Virus record (IMG/VR): IMGVR_UViG_3300024319_000016
Location: 1-54,846 of that record
DNA: 54,846 nt
Reading direction: 5' to 3' (one strand)
Source of the DNA: a virus
The notes below the pieces were generated by a model. It saw only the letters and a list, made by a program, of their open reading frames with translations, was not told where the DNA came from and searched no databases. Position numbers and translations under genes: made by a program. Of the stretch, positions 17,752-26,724 are shown piece by piece (position 1 is the stretch's first letter; each line of letters starts with the position of its first letter).

Positions 17752-17785
17752 GAACAATAATTTATTAATAACAAAAAAAGTAAAC

Positions 17786-18667
17786 ATGTCAAACATTTTA
17801 GACGCGGTTCTACAACAGTACGAATCAAACAAAATCGAGCCAAAATCAAACTCGAACAGAATGTCTCAAGACGAGAGACTTAAAAAGTATTTCACCACTA
17901 TCTTACAGAAAGGTGAAAGAGAAGGTCAAAAAAGAGTACGTATCCTACCTACTGCAGATGGTACGTCACCATTCAAAGAAGTATGGTTCCACGAATGTCA
18001 AGTTGGTGGTAGATGGATGAAAATCTATGACCCAGGAAAGAACGAAGGTAAACGTTCACCATTAAATGAAGTTAACGAAGCACTTATGATGACGGGTTCT
18101 GAGCAAGACAAAGTCTTGGCAAGACAGTACAAGTCACGTAAATTCTATATCGTTAAAGTAATCGACCAAGACAAGCCTGAAGATGGTGTTAAGTTTTGGA
18201 GATTCAAACACAACTACAAAGGTGATGGTATCTTAGACAAGATTATTCCAATTTGGAAAAACAAAGGAGATGTAACTGACCCAGCGGTTGGTAGAGATTT
18301 AATCCTTTCACTTTCATTAGTAAAAGCACCAAACGGAAAAGAATATACTAACGTTGCGTCAATCATGTATGATGACCCAACACCTATTTCTACAGACGCG
18401 GCACAACAATCAGAGTGGACCGATAACGTTATGACGTGGGAAGATGTATATGCTAAGAAACCTGAAGAATATTTAGAGGCTATCGCTCAAGGTCACGAAC
18501 CAAGATGGAGTTCAGATGCTGGTAAGTACGTATATGGAGACGGTGAGAACATCGTAGAAATTTCAGGAGGTACGTCTACAACCACAAAGGTTGAGACTGC
18601 ACCAACACAGGTAAAAATAGAAGATACTCAAGCGAACGCTAAGGTAGACGAAGACTTACCATTTTAA
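17786..18667 (+). CDS. 32: Single-stranded DNA-binding protein (T4 gp32-like)
   Basis: A 293-residue protein, close to T4 gp32 (301 aa). It has a basic N-terminal arm with KKYFTTILQKGEREGQKRVR (about residues 32-51), a central OB-like core with many aromatic residues, and an acidic C-terminus ending DEDLPF, the SSB tip used to contact replication proteins. It should coat single-stranded DNA during replication and recombination. It heads the replication cluster and has its own host-like promoter and a structured leader. A Thr-rich stretch (SGGTSTTTKVETAPTQ) links the core to the acidic tail. A perfect hairpin follows 14 nt after the stop. Confidence 0.9.
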   Translation: MSNILDAVLQQYESNKIEPKSNSNRMSQDERLKKYFTTILQKGEREGQKRVRILPTADGTSPFKEVWFHECQVGGRWMKIYDPGKNEGKRSPLNEVNEALMMTGSEQDKVLARQYKSRKFYIVKVIDQDKPEDGVKFWRFKHNYKGDGILDKIIPIWKNKGDVTDPAVGRDLILSLSLVKAPNGKEYTNVASIMYDDPTPISTDAAQQSEWTDNVMTWEDVYAKKPEEYLEAIAQGHEPRWSSDAGKYVYGDGENIVEISGGTSTTTKVETAPTQVKIEDTQANAKVDEDLPF

Positions 18668-18681
18668 TAAACACTAATCAC

Positions 18682-18709
18682 ATGGTACCGACATTCGTGT
18701 CGGTACCAT
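18682..18709 (+). other. Perfect 12-bp hairpin with TTCG tetraloop between SSB and UvsX
   Basis: ATGGTACCGACA / TGTCGGTACCAT pairs perfectly around TTCG. No T-run follows, so it is a poor intrinsic terminator. It may protect the abundant SSB mRNA 3' end, be an RNase site, or weaken read-through to the recombinase. Confidence 0.75.
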
Positions 18710-18727
18710 ATTATCACACAAACAAAT

Positions 18728-19726
18728 ATGGCATTAAAGAAAAAAGACTTTAGTAGTATTAAATCAAAATTCTCAAAACAGGCGAAGTTCAAGGCTGATA
18801 AATTTTTTGATTTAGGACCATCCTTTTTAGATGCAACAGGATTACCAGGACCTGCTATGGGACACATCAATATGATGTTAGGACATTCAGATACAGGTAA
18901 GACGACGGCATTGGTAAAGTCAGCGGTAGACGCTCAGAAGAAGGGTATATTACCTGTGTTTGTAATTACTGAACAGAAATGGGATTTTCCACACGCAAAG
19001 TTGATGGGATTAGAAATTGAAGAGGTAGTTGATGAAGAAACAGGGGAAATTGAATATGATGGGTTTTTCTTATTCAATAACCACTTTGAGTATATTGAGC
19101 AAATTACAGATTATATCAATGAACTGTTAGACGCTCAGGCTAAAGGTGACTTACCATATGACTTACTTTTCCTTTGGGATTCAGTAGGTTCAGTACCATG
19201 TAAAATGACTTATGATGGTAAGGGTGGTAAACAACACAATGCTTCGGTATTGTCGGATAAAATTGGAATGGGTCTTAATCAAAGAATCTCAGGTTCTAGA
19301 AGAACAGATAGACCTCACACCAATACATTATTAGTGGTAAATCAACCATTGGTTGAGTTACCAGATAACCCATTTGGGCAACCAAAGATTAAAGCTAAGG
19401 GAGGGGAATCGTTATGGTTAAACTCAACATTAGTATTCTTATTTGGTAATCAAAAAGGCGCTGGAACAACTAAAATTTCGGCAGTAAAAGACAAAAGAAA
19501 GGTAAGATTCGCAACAAGAACTAGAATATCTATTATGAAAAACCACGTAAATGGAATGGGGTATGAAGATGGTAGAATTTTAGTCACTGCTCACGGTTTC
19601 TTATCAGGTAAAGATTCGGCGGAAGAGAAAAAATCTTTAGAGAAATACAAGGCTGATAACGCTCCTTATTGGAAGACGATGTTAGGTATTGAAGGAGAGT
19701 TTGGTCTTTCGGTGGACGGAGAGTAG
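18728..19726 (+). CDS. uvsX: UvsX/RecA-type recombinase
   Basis: A 332-residue RecA-fold ATPase. Walker A is GHSDTGKTT (about residues 52-60); the Walker B strand is LLFLWDSVGSVP (about residues 145-156). Downstream come a QRISGSRR segment and the NTLLVVNQP strand typical of RecA/UvsX. T4 UvsX is 391 aa, so this is slightly short. It should form filaments on SSB-coated single-stranded DNA and drive strand exchange for recombination-dependent replication. It follows SSB across a strong hairpin and precedes the exonuclease. Assignment to UvsX over cellular RecA rests on the phage context and divergent Walker A. Confidence 0.9.
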   Translation: MALKKKDFSSIKSKFSKQAKFKADKFFDLGPSFLDATGLPGPAMGHINMMLGHSDTGKTTALVKSAVDAQKKGILPVFVITEQKWDFPHAKLMGLEIEEVVDEETGEIEYDGFFLFNNHFEYIEQITDYINELLDAQAKGDLPYDLLFLWDSVGSVPCKMTYDGKGGKQHNASVLSDKIGMGLNQRISGSRRTDRPHTNTLLVVNQPLVELPDNPFGQPKIKAKGGESLWLNSTLVFLFGNQKGAGTTKISAVKDKRKVRFATRTRISIMKNHVNGMGYEDGRILVTAHGFLSGKDSAEEKKSLEKYKADNAPYWKTMLGIEGEFGLSVDGE

Positions 19727-19770
19727 AGAGAGTAAAAAGTATATATGGTTTAACCTTTCAAGGTATATAA

Positions 19771-20811
19771 ATGAAAAACACGTTAGTAGTTGACGGAGAC
19801 AACTTATTTAGAATAGGATTTTACGGAGTAAAGAACTTTTACACTAAAGGAAAGCATGTTGGAGCTATATACCATTTCTTAAATACGATTAAGAGACATA
19901 TTCAGGCCCATAATTATAACAAGATAGTAGTATTTTGGGATGGGTCTGAAAACTCTTCGTTTAGGAAAAAAATATTCTTACATTATAAAGATAATCGTAA
20001 GAGTAGAAACTTATCAGAAGAACAACAAGAGTCTTATAACTTCCAAAGACAGAGAGTAAAACAATATTTAGAAGAATTATTTGTACGACAATCAGAATTT
20101 AATGTTTGTGAGGCAGATGATAATATTGCGTTTTATTGTCAAAATTCAGAAAACGAAACAAAGGTTATTTTCTCATCGGACAAAGACCTTACACAACTTA
20201 TTAGTGACGATGTCAAAGTTTTTTCGCCTACAAATTCATATATGTATGAATTGGGTGATAAGATTGAATTGAATAAAGTTGACATACCGACATATAACGT
20301 TGCACTTACAAAGATTTTTGTTGGAGATAAGAGTGATAATATTGATGGTATTCAGATGTTAGGTGAGAAGACTTTCGTTAAACTTTTCCCAAAGGTGTTA
20401 GACGAAGAGGTTAGTGTCGAGAACATTATTGAACAGGCGGAACGCATATTTTCTGACGATAAGAATAATAGGTTAATAAACAACATTCTTACGGGTAAAA
20501 CCAAGAGAGGTGTGTTTGGTGAAGAATTTTTAAATATTAACAAACAAATCGTTGATTTAAGCGTACCTTTGTTGACCGACGAGGCAAAAAATGATATACT
20601 TGAATTAGTGAACGAACCATTAGACCCGACAGGTAGGGGATGGCAGAACTTAATTAAAATGATGCACGAAGACGGGTTATTTCAGTTCTTACCTAAACGT
20701 GACGATGGTTGGACAGAGTTTTTCACGCCACTCTTAAAATTGGCGAGAACAGAGAAAGAAACATTTAGTAAAACAAACAAAAGAAGAAGACATGAAAGAA
20801 AAAAACGATAA
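19771..20811 (+). CDS. FEN-type 5'-3' exonuclease / RNase H (T4 rnh-like)
   Basis: A 346-residue PIN/FEN nuclease. Metal-binding acidic residues are visible in LVVDGDNLF (residues 5-13), CEADDNIAFYC (113-123), SSDKDLTQLI (135-144) and VGDKSDNIDGI (187-197); the last is the helix-hairpin-helix boundary typical of the family. In T4 the Rnh protein (305 aa) removes RNA primers and adjacent DNA from lagging-strand fragments. It overlaps the next gene by 20 nt, implying coupled translation. A GGTTTAACC motif sits 16 nt before the start (19747-19755), echoing the GGTT..AACC elements before SSB. Confidence 0.85.
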   Translation: MKNTLVVDGDNLFRIGFYGVKNFYTKGKHVGAIYHFLNTIKRHIQAHNYNKIVVFWDGSENSSFRKKIFLHYKDNRKSRNLSEEQQESYNFQRQRVKQYLEELFVRQSEFNVCEADDNIAFYCQNSENETKVIFSSDKDLTQLISDDVKVFSPTNSYMYELGDKIELNKVDIPTYNVALTKIFVGDKSDNIDGIQMLGEKTFVKLFPKVLDEEVSVENIIEQAERIFSDDKNNRLINNILTGKTKRGVFGEEFLNINKQIVDLSVPLLTDEAKNDILELVNEPLDPTGRGWQNLIKMMHEDGLFQFLPKRDDGWTEFFTPLLKLARTEKETFSKTNKRRRHERKKR

Positions 20812-21238
20812 CTCAACAAAATTTGAGTTTCTATTAAAATTGAATGACAATATTGTATGTCAAAGATATTTTAATGTCAAAGGATTCAATTCTAAAACGT
20901 TAAAATCGTTAGAACTTCACAATGAAGTTGCCGATGTAGTCAATGAATTAAAAGAAACATTGAAGTACAAAACTAGTGACTATATGGCGGAAAACTACCA
21001 CTTATTTTTAGATGGTGGTGACTTAGAAAAAGGGAATACTCAGAACGATTATTTCACTATTTCGATACGTAAGGACGATAGAGATGTAATTACTCGTTAC
21101 TTTGAAGGTTCAATCTACCCACCTAAAGTTAGGTACACGGTAGATATCAGACCAACACTAAGAAGAATCTTAAAAAATTTCACCGACACATTGTCAGGAA
21201 AAAACGCAACAACAAACTATCTAACTTACAAACTTTAA
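20792..21238 (+). CDS. Unknown protein encoded between exonuclease and helicase
   Basis: A 148-residue protein of mixed charge that starts inside the end of the exonuclease gene (MKEKNDNSTKFEFLLKLNDN). It contains FEGSIYPPKVRYTVDIRPTL near residues 104-123 and a basic C-terminal region. I recognise no family. Its position among replication genes and its coupling to the exonuclease suggest a role at the replication fork, for example an accessory to the primase-helicase, but nothing in the sequence proves this. Confidence 0.65.
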   Translation: MKEKNDNSTKFEFLLKLNDNIVCQRYFNVKGFNSKTLKSLELHNEVADVVNELKETLKYKTSDYMAENYHLFLDGGDLEKGNTQNDYFTISIRKDDRDVITRYFEGSIYPPKVRYTVDIRPTLRRILKNFTDTLSGKNATTNYLTYKL

Positions 21239-21241
21239 TAG

Positions 21242-21249
21242 TATTTATT
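21242..21249 (+). promoter_or_regulatory. TATTTATT promoter-like box before helicase gene
   Basis: One mismatch to TATTTATA, 27 nt before the ATG at 21277. It is the only such box in front of a replication gene, so it may be chance. Confidence 0.25.
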
Positions 21250-21276
21250 TTAGGGTAGTTAATTAAACGAGTATAT

Positions 21277-22671
21277 ATGAAGGATAAAAATTTTGGATAT
21301 TTAGGACATAGCTTTCAAATATCTCTACTAAATAATTTAGTGGAAGATAAGAGATTTGCAACGACTATCATTGACGTGATAGACCCTAAGTATTTTGACA
21401 ATCAGTATTTTAAATTGATTGGTCAAATGGTGAAAGAGTACCACAGAAAATATGAAACTTCACCTTCATATGATGCACTCGAGCAAATTGCGAGATTAGA
21501 GGTAACACAAGAAATGGCACAAAGAAATGTCATGGATATGATACGTCAAATCAAAGAGCACGAATCTAAAGACCCATTGTTTATCCAAGAAAAGGCGACT
21601 AAGTTTTGTAAACAACAAGAGTTAGGTAAAGCAATGGCTAAAGTTAAAGAGATAATGGACAAAGGAGACTTTGAAAATTACGAAAGAGCTGAGGCGTATA
21701 TTCGTGAAGCATTACAGGTAGGTGAAAAAGATTTGGGAACCCAAGACGTATTCGACCACTTAAGTACTGTTTTAGATGATGATTATAGACATCCGATACC
21801 TATGGGTATTGAGGGGTTAGATAATCTCTTAAATGGTGGTTTAGCGAAAGGAGAGCTTGGAGTGATATTAGCACCGACAGGTGTTGGTAAAACAACCATA
21901 CTTAGTAAAATTGCGAACTCCGCGTATAATTTAGGGTATAATGTTCTTCAAATATTCTTTGAAGATAATCCTAAGATTATACAAAGAAAACATTTCACTA
22001 TGTGGACAGGTATCGCACCTCAAGAATTGTCAGACAATCGAGATGATGTTATGACAAAAGTAAATGAGATTAAGGCCAATAGTGAAGGTAAGTTAATATT
22101 GAAAAAGTTACCATCTGATTCTCTTACATTGGGACAGATTAAGAGTCAGGTTAGAAAGATAATCGCAGAGGGCACTAAAATCGATTTAATTGTAATGGAT
22201 TATATTGATTGTGTGGCGGCTGAGAAGAATTTCAGTGGTGACGAATGGAAAAGTGAAGGAAATATTATGAGACAATTTGAGGCTATGTGTTACGAATTTG
22301 ATGTTGCTGCTTGGACTGCAACACAAGGTAACCGTTCTTCGATTTCATCTGAGGTCGTTACGACTGACCAAATGGGTGGGTCGATTAAAAAGGCACAGGT
22401 TGGACACGTAATTATTTCTGTAGCAAAAACACTTCAACAAAAAGAATTAGGACTCGCGACAATCGCTATTACTAAGAGTCGTTTAGGACAAGACGGTGTT
22501 GTATTTGAAAATTGTAAGTTTGATAATAAATTATTAGATATCAGTACTGAACAAACAAATACATTCTTAGGGTTTGAAGAAAACAAAGAAGAGAAAAGAA
22601 GGGACCGTGTGTTACAAGCACTACAAAGAAGGAACCAAACTTTAGGGAAATCAAACAAAACAAATAATTAA
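21277..22671 (+). CDS. 41: Replicative DNA helicase (DnaB / T4 gp41-like)
   Basis: A 464-residue helicase. The N-terminal domain (residues 1-170) is helical, as in DnaB. The RecA-like motor has Walker A LAPTGVGKTT (about residues 198-207), a Walker B-like LIVMDYIDCV (about 305-314), and the H3/H4 region with ATQGNRSSISSEVVTTDQMG (about 348-367), which contains the DnaB-type Q and the arginine-rich loop. T4 gp41 is 475 aa. It should unwind the fork as a hexamer. No primase domain is fused, so a separate primase is expected outside the window. Confidence 0.9.
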   Translation: MKDKNFGYLGHSFQISLLNNLVEDKRFATTIIDVIDPKYFDNQYFKLIGQMVKEYHRKYETSPSYDALEQIARLEVTQEMAQRNVMDMIRQIKEHESKDPLFIQEKATKFCKQQELGKAMAKVKEIMDKGDFENYERAEAYIREALQVGEKDLGTQDVFDHLSTVLDDDYRHPIPMGIEGLDNLLNGGLAKGELGVILAPTGVGKTTILSKIANSAYNLGYNVLQIFFEDNPKIIQRKHFTMWTGIAPQELSDNRDDVMTKVNEIKANSEGKLILKKLPSDSLTLGQIKSQVRKIIAEGTKIDLIVMDYIDCVAAEKNFSGDEWKSEGNIMRQFEAMCYEFDVAAWTATQGNRSSISSEVVTTDQMGGSIKKAQVGHVIISVAKTLQQKELGLATIAITKSRLGQDGVVFENCKFDNKLLDISTEQTNTFLGFEENKEEKRRDRVLQALQRRNQTLGKSNKTNN

Positions 22672-22680
22672 AACATTATT

Positions 22681-23661
22681 ATGAAACAAGTAGAACCTAT
22701 TTTACAGGAAAATAAGGACCGTTTCGTCCTTTTTCCAATCAAGCACCATGACATTTGGGATTGGTACAAAAAATCTGAAGCATCCTTTTGGACTGCTGAG
22801 GAGATAGATTTATCCGCTGACTTTGGTCATTGGGAGAATCTAAACGAAGGTGAGAAACACTTCGTTAAAAACGTATTGGCGTTCTTTGCAGCGTCAGACG
22901 GTATAGTTAATGAAAACTTAGCTGAGAATTTTGTTAGTGAAGTACAGTATACTGAAGCTAAATTCTTTTATGGTTTTCAAATTATGATGGAGAACATTCA
23001 TTCAGAGACATATTCTTTGTTGATTGATTCTTATATTAAAGATAAGGAAGAACAGAATAAATTATTCAACGCAATTGAGACGGTACCAGCGGTTAAGAAG
23101 AAAGCCGAGTGGGCATTAAAATGGATTGATTCTGATTCATTTGCTGAGAGATTGGTTGCTTTTGCTGCCGTTGAAGGGATTTTCTTTTCAGGGTCATTTG
23201 CCTCTATTTTTTGGTTAAAGAAAAGAGGGTTAATGCCAGGATTAAGTTTTTCTAATGAACTTATCTCAAGAGATGAAGCATTACACTGTGATTTTGCAGT
23301 ACACTTACACAACAATCACTTAATTAATAAAGTACCACAAGAAAGAATCAAAGAAATTATTCTTTCAGCTTTAGAGATTGAGAAGGAATTTATTACAGAA
23401 TCGTTACCAGTATCATTGATTGGTATGAATTCAGATTTAATGAAACAATATTTGGAATACGTTACTGATAGACTATTATCGTCATTAGAATGTCCAAAAG
23501 AGTTCGGTTCATCAAATCCGTTTGATTTTATGCAGAACATTGCATTACAAAATAAAACAAACTTTTTCGAGAAAAGAGTATCAGAATATTCTAAGAGTGG
23601 TGTAGGAGATAAAAAAGAAGATGAAGTTGACCCATTTGGTGGAATGGATATTGATTTTTAA
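22681..23661 (+). CDS. nrdB: Class Ia ribonucleotide reductase small subunit NrdB
   Basis: A 326-residue R2 protein with all expected residues: di-iron ligands D43 (EEIDLSAD), E104 and H107 (MENIHSETY), E165 (AVEGIFF), E199 and H202 (DEALHCD), and the radical tyrosine Y111. The C-terminus ends in an acidic tail ([10 protein letters not shown]) that would bind NrdA. It generates the tyrosyl radical needed to make deoxyribonucleotides for phage DNA. The NrdA gene follows 15 nt later in the same operon. The order nrdB-nrdA is the reverse of many cellular operons. Confidence 0.95.
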   Translation: MKQVEPILQENKDRFVLFPIKHHDIWDWYKKSEASFWTAEEIDLSADFGHWENLNEGEKHFVKNVLAFFAASDGIVNENLAENFVSEVQYTEAKFFYGFQIMMENIHSETYSLLIDSYIKDKEEQNKLFNAIETVPAVKKKAEWALKWIDSDSFAERLVAFAAVEGIFFSGSFASIFWLKKRGLMPGLSFSNELISRDEALHCDFAVHLHNNHLINKVPQERIKEIILSALEIEKEFITESLPVSLIGMNSDLMKQYLEYVTDRLLSSLECPKEFGSSNPFDFMQNIALQNKTNFFEKRVSEYSKSGVGDKKEDEVDPFGGMDIDF

Positions 23662-23675
23662 AAAAAGAAAATAAG

Positions 23676-26153
23676 ATGAGTAAAATGAGAGTATTAAAAA
23701 GAGATGGTTCTACTGACACAGTTAGATTAGACAAAATCTCATTAAGGATTAAAAAACAAACTTACGGGTTAAATACCGATTATGTTGATTACAACGCAGT
23801 CGCAATTAAAGTCGTAAACGGTTTATATGATGGTGTAACAACAGATGAATTGGATAATTTAGCATCTGAAACTGCGGCGTCTATGGCTACGATACATCCT
23901 GACTACTCTATACTCGCGGCACGTATCGCAATTACTGCGATGTACAAAAACATCGACAAACAATTCACGTCGGTGGCAAGTAAATTATATAATTATATTG
24001 AACCAAAAACAGGTGAACAGGCAGGTATGATTTCTGACGGTACTTATTCAGTAATTGAAAAGTATGGTGATAAATTAGATAAAATGATTGTTCATGATAG
24101 AGACTTTAACTTTGATTACTTCGGTTACAAAACGTTAGAAAAGTCTTACCTATTAAAGATTGATGGTAAAATTGCTGAGACACCTCAGCATTTGTATATG
24201 AGAGTGGCCGTAGGGATATGGGGAGATAATATTGAAAAAGTCGAATCGACTTACAATATGTTATCAACAGGAGTTATGACACACGCAACACCAACATTGT
24301 TTAATGCGGGAACTAAAAGACCACAATTATCGTCATGTTTCTTATTGGACATTGACGATGATTCAATTCAAGGAATTTATAAGACATTATCTGATTGTGC
24401 AGCTATTTCACAATCGGCGGGTGGTATTGGACTTAACATTCATAAGATTCGTTCTAAAGGTTCTTATATTAAAGGGACTAATGGAACATCGAATGGTATT
24501 ATACCAATGTTAAAAGTATTCAACGAAACTGCGAGGTACGTAGACCAAGGTGGTGGTAAAAGAAAGGGGTCAATAGCCGTTTACTTAGAGCCATGGCACG
24601 CTGACATCTACGACTTTTTAGATTTAAGAAAGAATCACGGTAAAGAAGAATTAAGAGCGAGAGATTTATTCTTGGCGTTATGGATTTCAGATATATTCAT
24701 GGAGAGAGTTAAGACCAATGGAGATTGGACATTATTCTCACCTAATGAAGTGCCAGGATTGATAGATGCTTATGATGATGGAGAGAACAAGGCGTTCAGT
24801 GATTTATACCAAAAGTATGAGTCAGAGGGTAAAGGTAAAACGATTAAGGCTCGTGAATTATGGGCGAAAGTTTTAGAATCACAAATTGAAACAGGAACTC
24901 CTTATATGTTATATAAAGACCCTGCGAATGCTAAGTCTAATCAAAAGAATTTAGGAACGATTAAGTCGTCTAACCTATGTACTGAAATTTTAGAGTATAC
25001 AGATAAAGATGAAACTGCGGTTTGTAATTTAGCATCTATCGCATTACCAAAAATGGTAAACATACCTGAAGGTAAAGTACGTTCACAAAACAAAGGTTTG
25101 AGAACATTTGATTTTGATATGTTATACGATGTCGCATACAAAACGACTGTTAACTTAAATCAAGTGATTGATATTAATTACTATCCGACTCCTGAAACTA
25201 AACGTTCAAACTTTAGACACAGACCGATTGGTATTGGAATCCAAGGTCTTGCGGATGTATTCGCAATGATGGGATATCCTTTCGATTCTGAACTGGCGTC
25301 TAAATTGAATAAAGACATTTTTGAGACAATTTATTTCGCAGCGGTTACCGCATCTAAAGATAGAGCGAAGGACGAAGGTCATTATGAGACGTTTAAAGGG
25401 TCTCCACTTTCTGAGGGTAAATTCCAATATGAACTTTGGGGTTTCACTGACTCTGATATGTCAGGAAAATGGGATTGGAATTCGTTAAGAGATGAGGTGG
25501 TGGAACATGGTGTTAGAAATTCATTATTAATGGCACCAATGCCAACGGCATCTACGGCTCAGATATTAGGAAATAATGAATGTTTTGAACCATTCACTGC
25601 TAATATCTATAAAAGAAATACTTTATCGGGTGAGTATGTTATGGTAAACAAACATCTTATACAGGATTTGGTAAATTTAGGTCTTTGGAGTGATAAGGTG
25701 AGGTTACAAATGTTCGCTGGTAACGGTTCAGTACAACACATCGATGAGATACCACAAGAGGTTAAGGATAGGTATAAGACTGTTTGGGAAATTTCACAGA
25801 AGAAATTGATTGATATGGCAGCTGATAGAGGTGCGTTTATTGACCAATCACAGTCTATGAATTTATTTATGGAAGATGTTAACGCGGCTAAACTAACCGC
25901 AGCACACTTCCACGCATGGGAGAAGGGTCTTAAAACGGGTATGTATTATTTGAGGACGAGACCAAAAGCAGAAGCTTTAAAAGGTTTAGGTATTGATATG
26001 TCTACAATAGAAGAGACACCAAAAGAAGTTGTTGTTCCACAAATTGAGACACCAAAAATAACACAACCAACACCAATGACCGATGAACAGTTATTGAATG
26101 ATATGGTTTGTTCGTTAGACAATCCTGACGACTGTGAAGCATGTGGTTCATAA
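23676..26153 (+). CDS. nrdA: Class Ia ribonucleotide reductase large subunit NrdA
   Basis: An 825-residue R1 protein. An N-terminal ATP-cone is present (residues about 1-95, starting MRVLKRDGSTDTVRLDKISL), so activity should be controlled by ATP/dATP. Active-site features include the LSSCFLLD cysteine, SSNLCTEIL, ETAVCNLASI, the MPTASTAQILGN loop and the tyrosine pair in GMYYLRTRP. The C-terminus ends with a CEAC pair (C820, C823) that would be reduced by thioredoxin or glutaredoxin. No intron or intein interrupts the gene, although RNR genes are frequent hosts for them. It is the last gene of the replication cluster and is followed by a terminator. Confidence 0.95.
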   Translation: MSKMRVLKRDGSTDTVRLDKISLRIKKQTYGLNTDYVDYNAVAIKVVNGLYDGVTTDELDNLASETAASMATIHPDYSILAARIAITAMYKNIDKQFTSVASKLYNYIEPKTGEQAGMISDGTYSVIEKYGDKLDKMIVHDRDFNFDYFGYKTLEKSYLLKIDGKIAETPQHLYMRVAVGIWGDNIEKVESTYNMLSTGVMTHATPTLFNAGTKRPQLSSCFLLDIDDDSIQGIYKTLSDCAAISQSAGGIGLNIHKIRSKGSYIKGTNGTSNGIIPMLKVFNETARYVDQGGGKRKGSIAVYLEPWHADIYDFLDLRKNHGKEELRARDLFLALWISDIFMERVKTNGDWTLFSPNEVPGLIDAYDDGENKAFSDLYQKYESEGKGKTIKARELWAKVLESQIETGTPYMLYKDPANAKSNQKNLGTIKSSNLCTEILEYTDKDETAVCNLASIALPKMVNIPEGKVRSQNKGLRTFDFDMLYDVAYKTTVNLNQVIDINYYPTPETKRSNFRHRPIGIGIQGLADVFAMMGYPFDSELASKLNKDIFETIYFAAVTASKDRAKDEGHYETFKGSPLSEGKFQYELWGFTDSDMSGKWDWNSLRDEVVEHGVRNSLLMAPMPTASTAQILGNNECFEPFTANIYKRNTLSGEYVMVNKHLIQDLVNLGLWSDKVRLQMFAGNGSVQHIDEIPQEVKDRYKTVWEISQKKLIDMAADRGAFIDQSQSMNLFMEDVNAAKLTAAHFHAWEKGLKTGMYYLRTRPKAEALKGLGIDMSTIEETPKEVVVPQIETPKITQPTPMTDEQLLNDMVCSLDNPDDCEACGS

Positions 26154-26172
26154 CCAAAAAAAACAGATTGAT

Positions 26173-26199
26173 AAAAAGAGGGCTTAGGTCCTCTTTTTT
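26173..26199 (+). terminator. Intrinsic terminator after nrdA
   Basis: Stem AAAAAGAGG / CCTCTTTTT (26173-26181 with 26190-26198) plus one G-T pair, loop CTTAGG, T-rich 3' arm. It closes the replication/nucleotide module. Confidence 0.85.
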
Positions 26200-26239
26200 A
26201 TTTATTGACTTTAATAATGGGAGAAAATAGTTAATTTAA

Positions 26240-26247
26240 TATTTATA
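26240..26247 (+). promoter_or_regulatory. TATTTATA promoter-like box before baseplate wedge operon
   Basis: Exact TATTTATA, 16 nt before the ATG at 26264 and directly downstream of the nrdA terminator, as expected for a promoter opening a new transcription unit. Confidence 0.6.
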
Positions 26248-26263
26248 GTAATAAAGCAACTAA

Positions 26264-26722
26264 ATGGCGGATATAAATAATTTTGGGATTGATTTTCCTT
26301 TTTCGGATTCTACGAATGGGAAGTATTTAAAAATGACGAACACTTCAAGTAAAGAAGTAAGGGCGGCATTGATTCATTTGTTATTAACAAGAAAAGGAAG
26401 TCGTTATTATTTACCAAGTTTTGGGACTAAACTATATGACCATATATTTGAACCAATGGATGAGAGTACTTTCAGTAAGATACAACAAGATGTTGATGAA
26501 TCTGTTAAAGAATTTTTACCACAACTAACGGTTAATAGTATAAAGGTTACTCCTTATTTAGAAACAGAAGAAAGTCCTGGTGAGTTTACAACAGGATTAG
26601 ATGAAAGGCTTTATAGGGTGGCCGCTAAAGGTACTGAAGAGTACACGGCCAAATTAAGGATTGATTACACAAATAGTATTGGTCAATTCGCAGAAAGAGA
26701 TTACATTTTAATTAACATATAA
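26264..26722 (+). CDS. 25: Baseplate wedge protein (T4 gp25-like, GPW family)
   Basis: A 152-residue protein with the gp25/GPW pattern: an early FPFSDSTNGKYLKMT segment, VRAALIHLLLTRKGSRYYLP (about residues 33-52) with the family R-G-x-R-x-x-x-P-x-F-G core, and a C-terminal RIDYTNSIG strand. T4 gp25 (132 aa) connects wedge protein gp6 to the sheath. The next gene is gp6/J-like and starts 3 nt after the stop, so the two are co-translated, matching the conserved gp25-gp6-gp7 order of contractile systems. Confidence 0.9.
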   Translation: MADINNFGIDFPFSDSTNGKYLKMTNTSSKEVRAALIHLLLTRKGSRYYLPSFGTKLYDHIFEPMDESTFSKIQQDVDESVKEFLPQLTVNSIKVTPYLETEESPGEFTTGLDERLYRVAAKGTEEYTAKLRIDYTNSIGQFAERDYILINI

Positions 26723-26724
26723 CC

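Noticed and set aside
23676-26153. Intron or intein in the ribonucleotide reductase gene
   Set aside because: The reading frame is continuous and all expected active-site motifs are in order at normal spacing.
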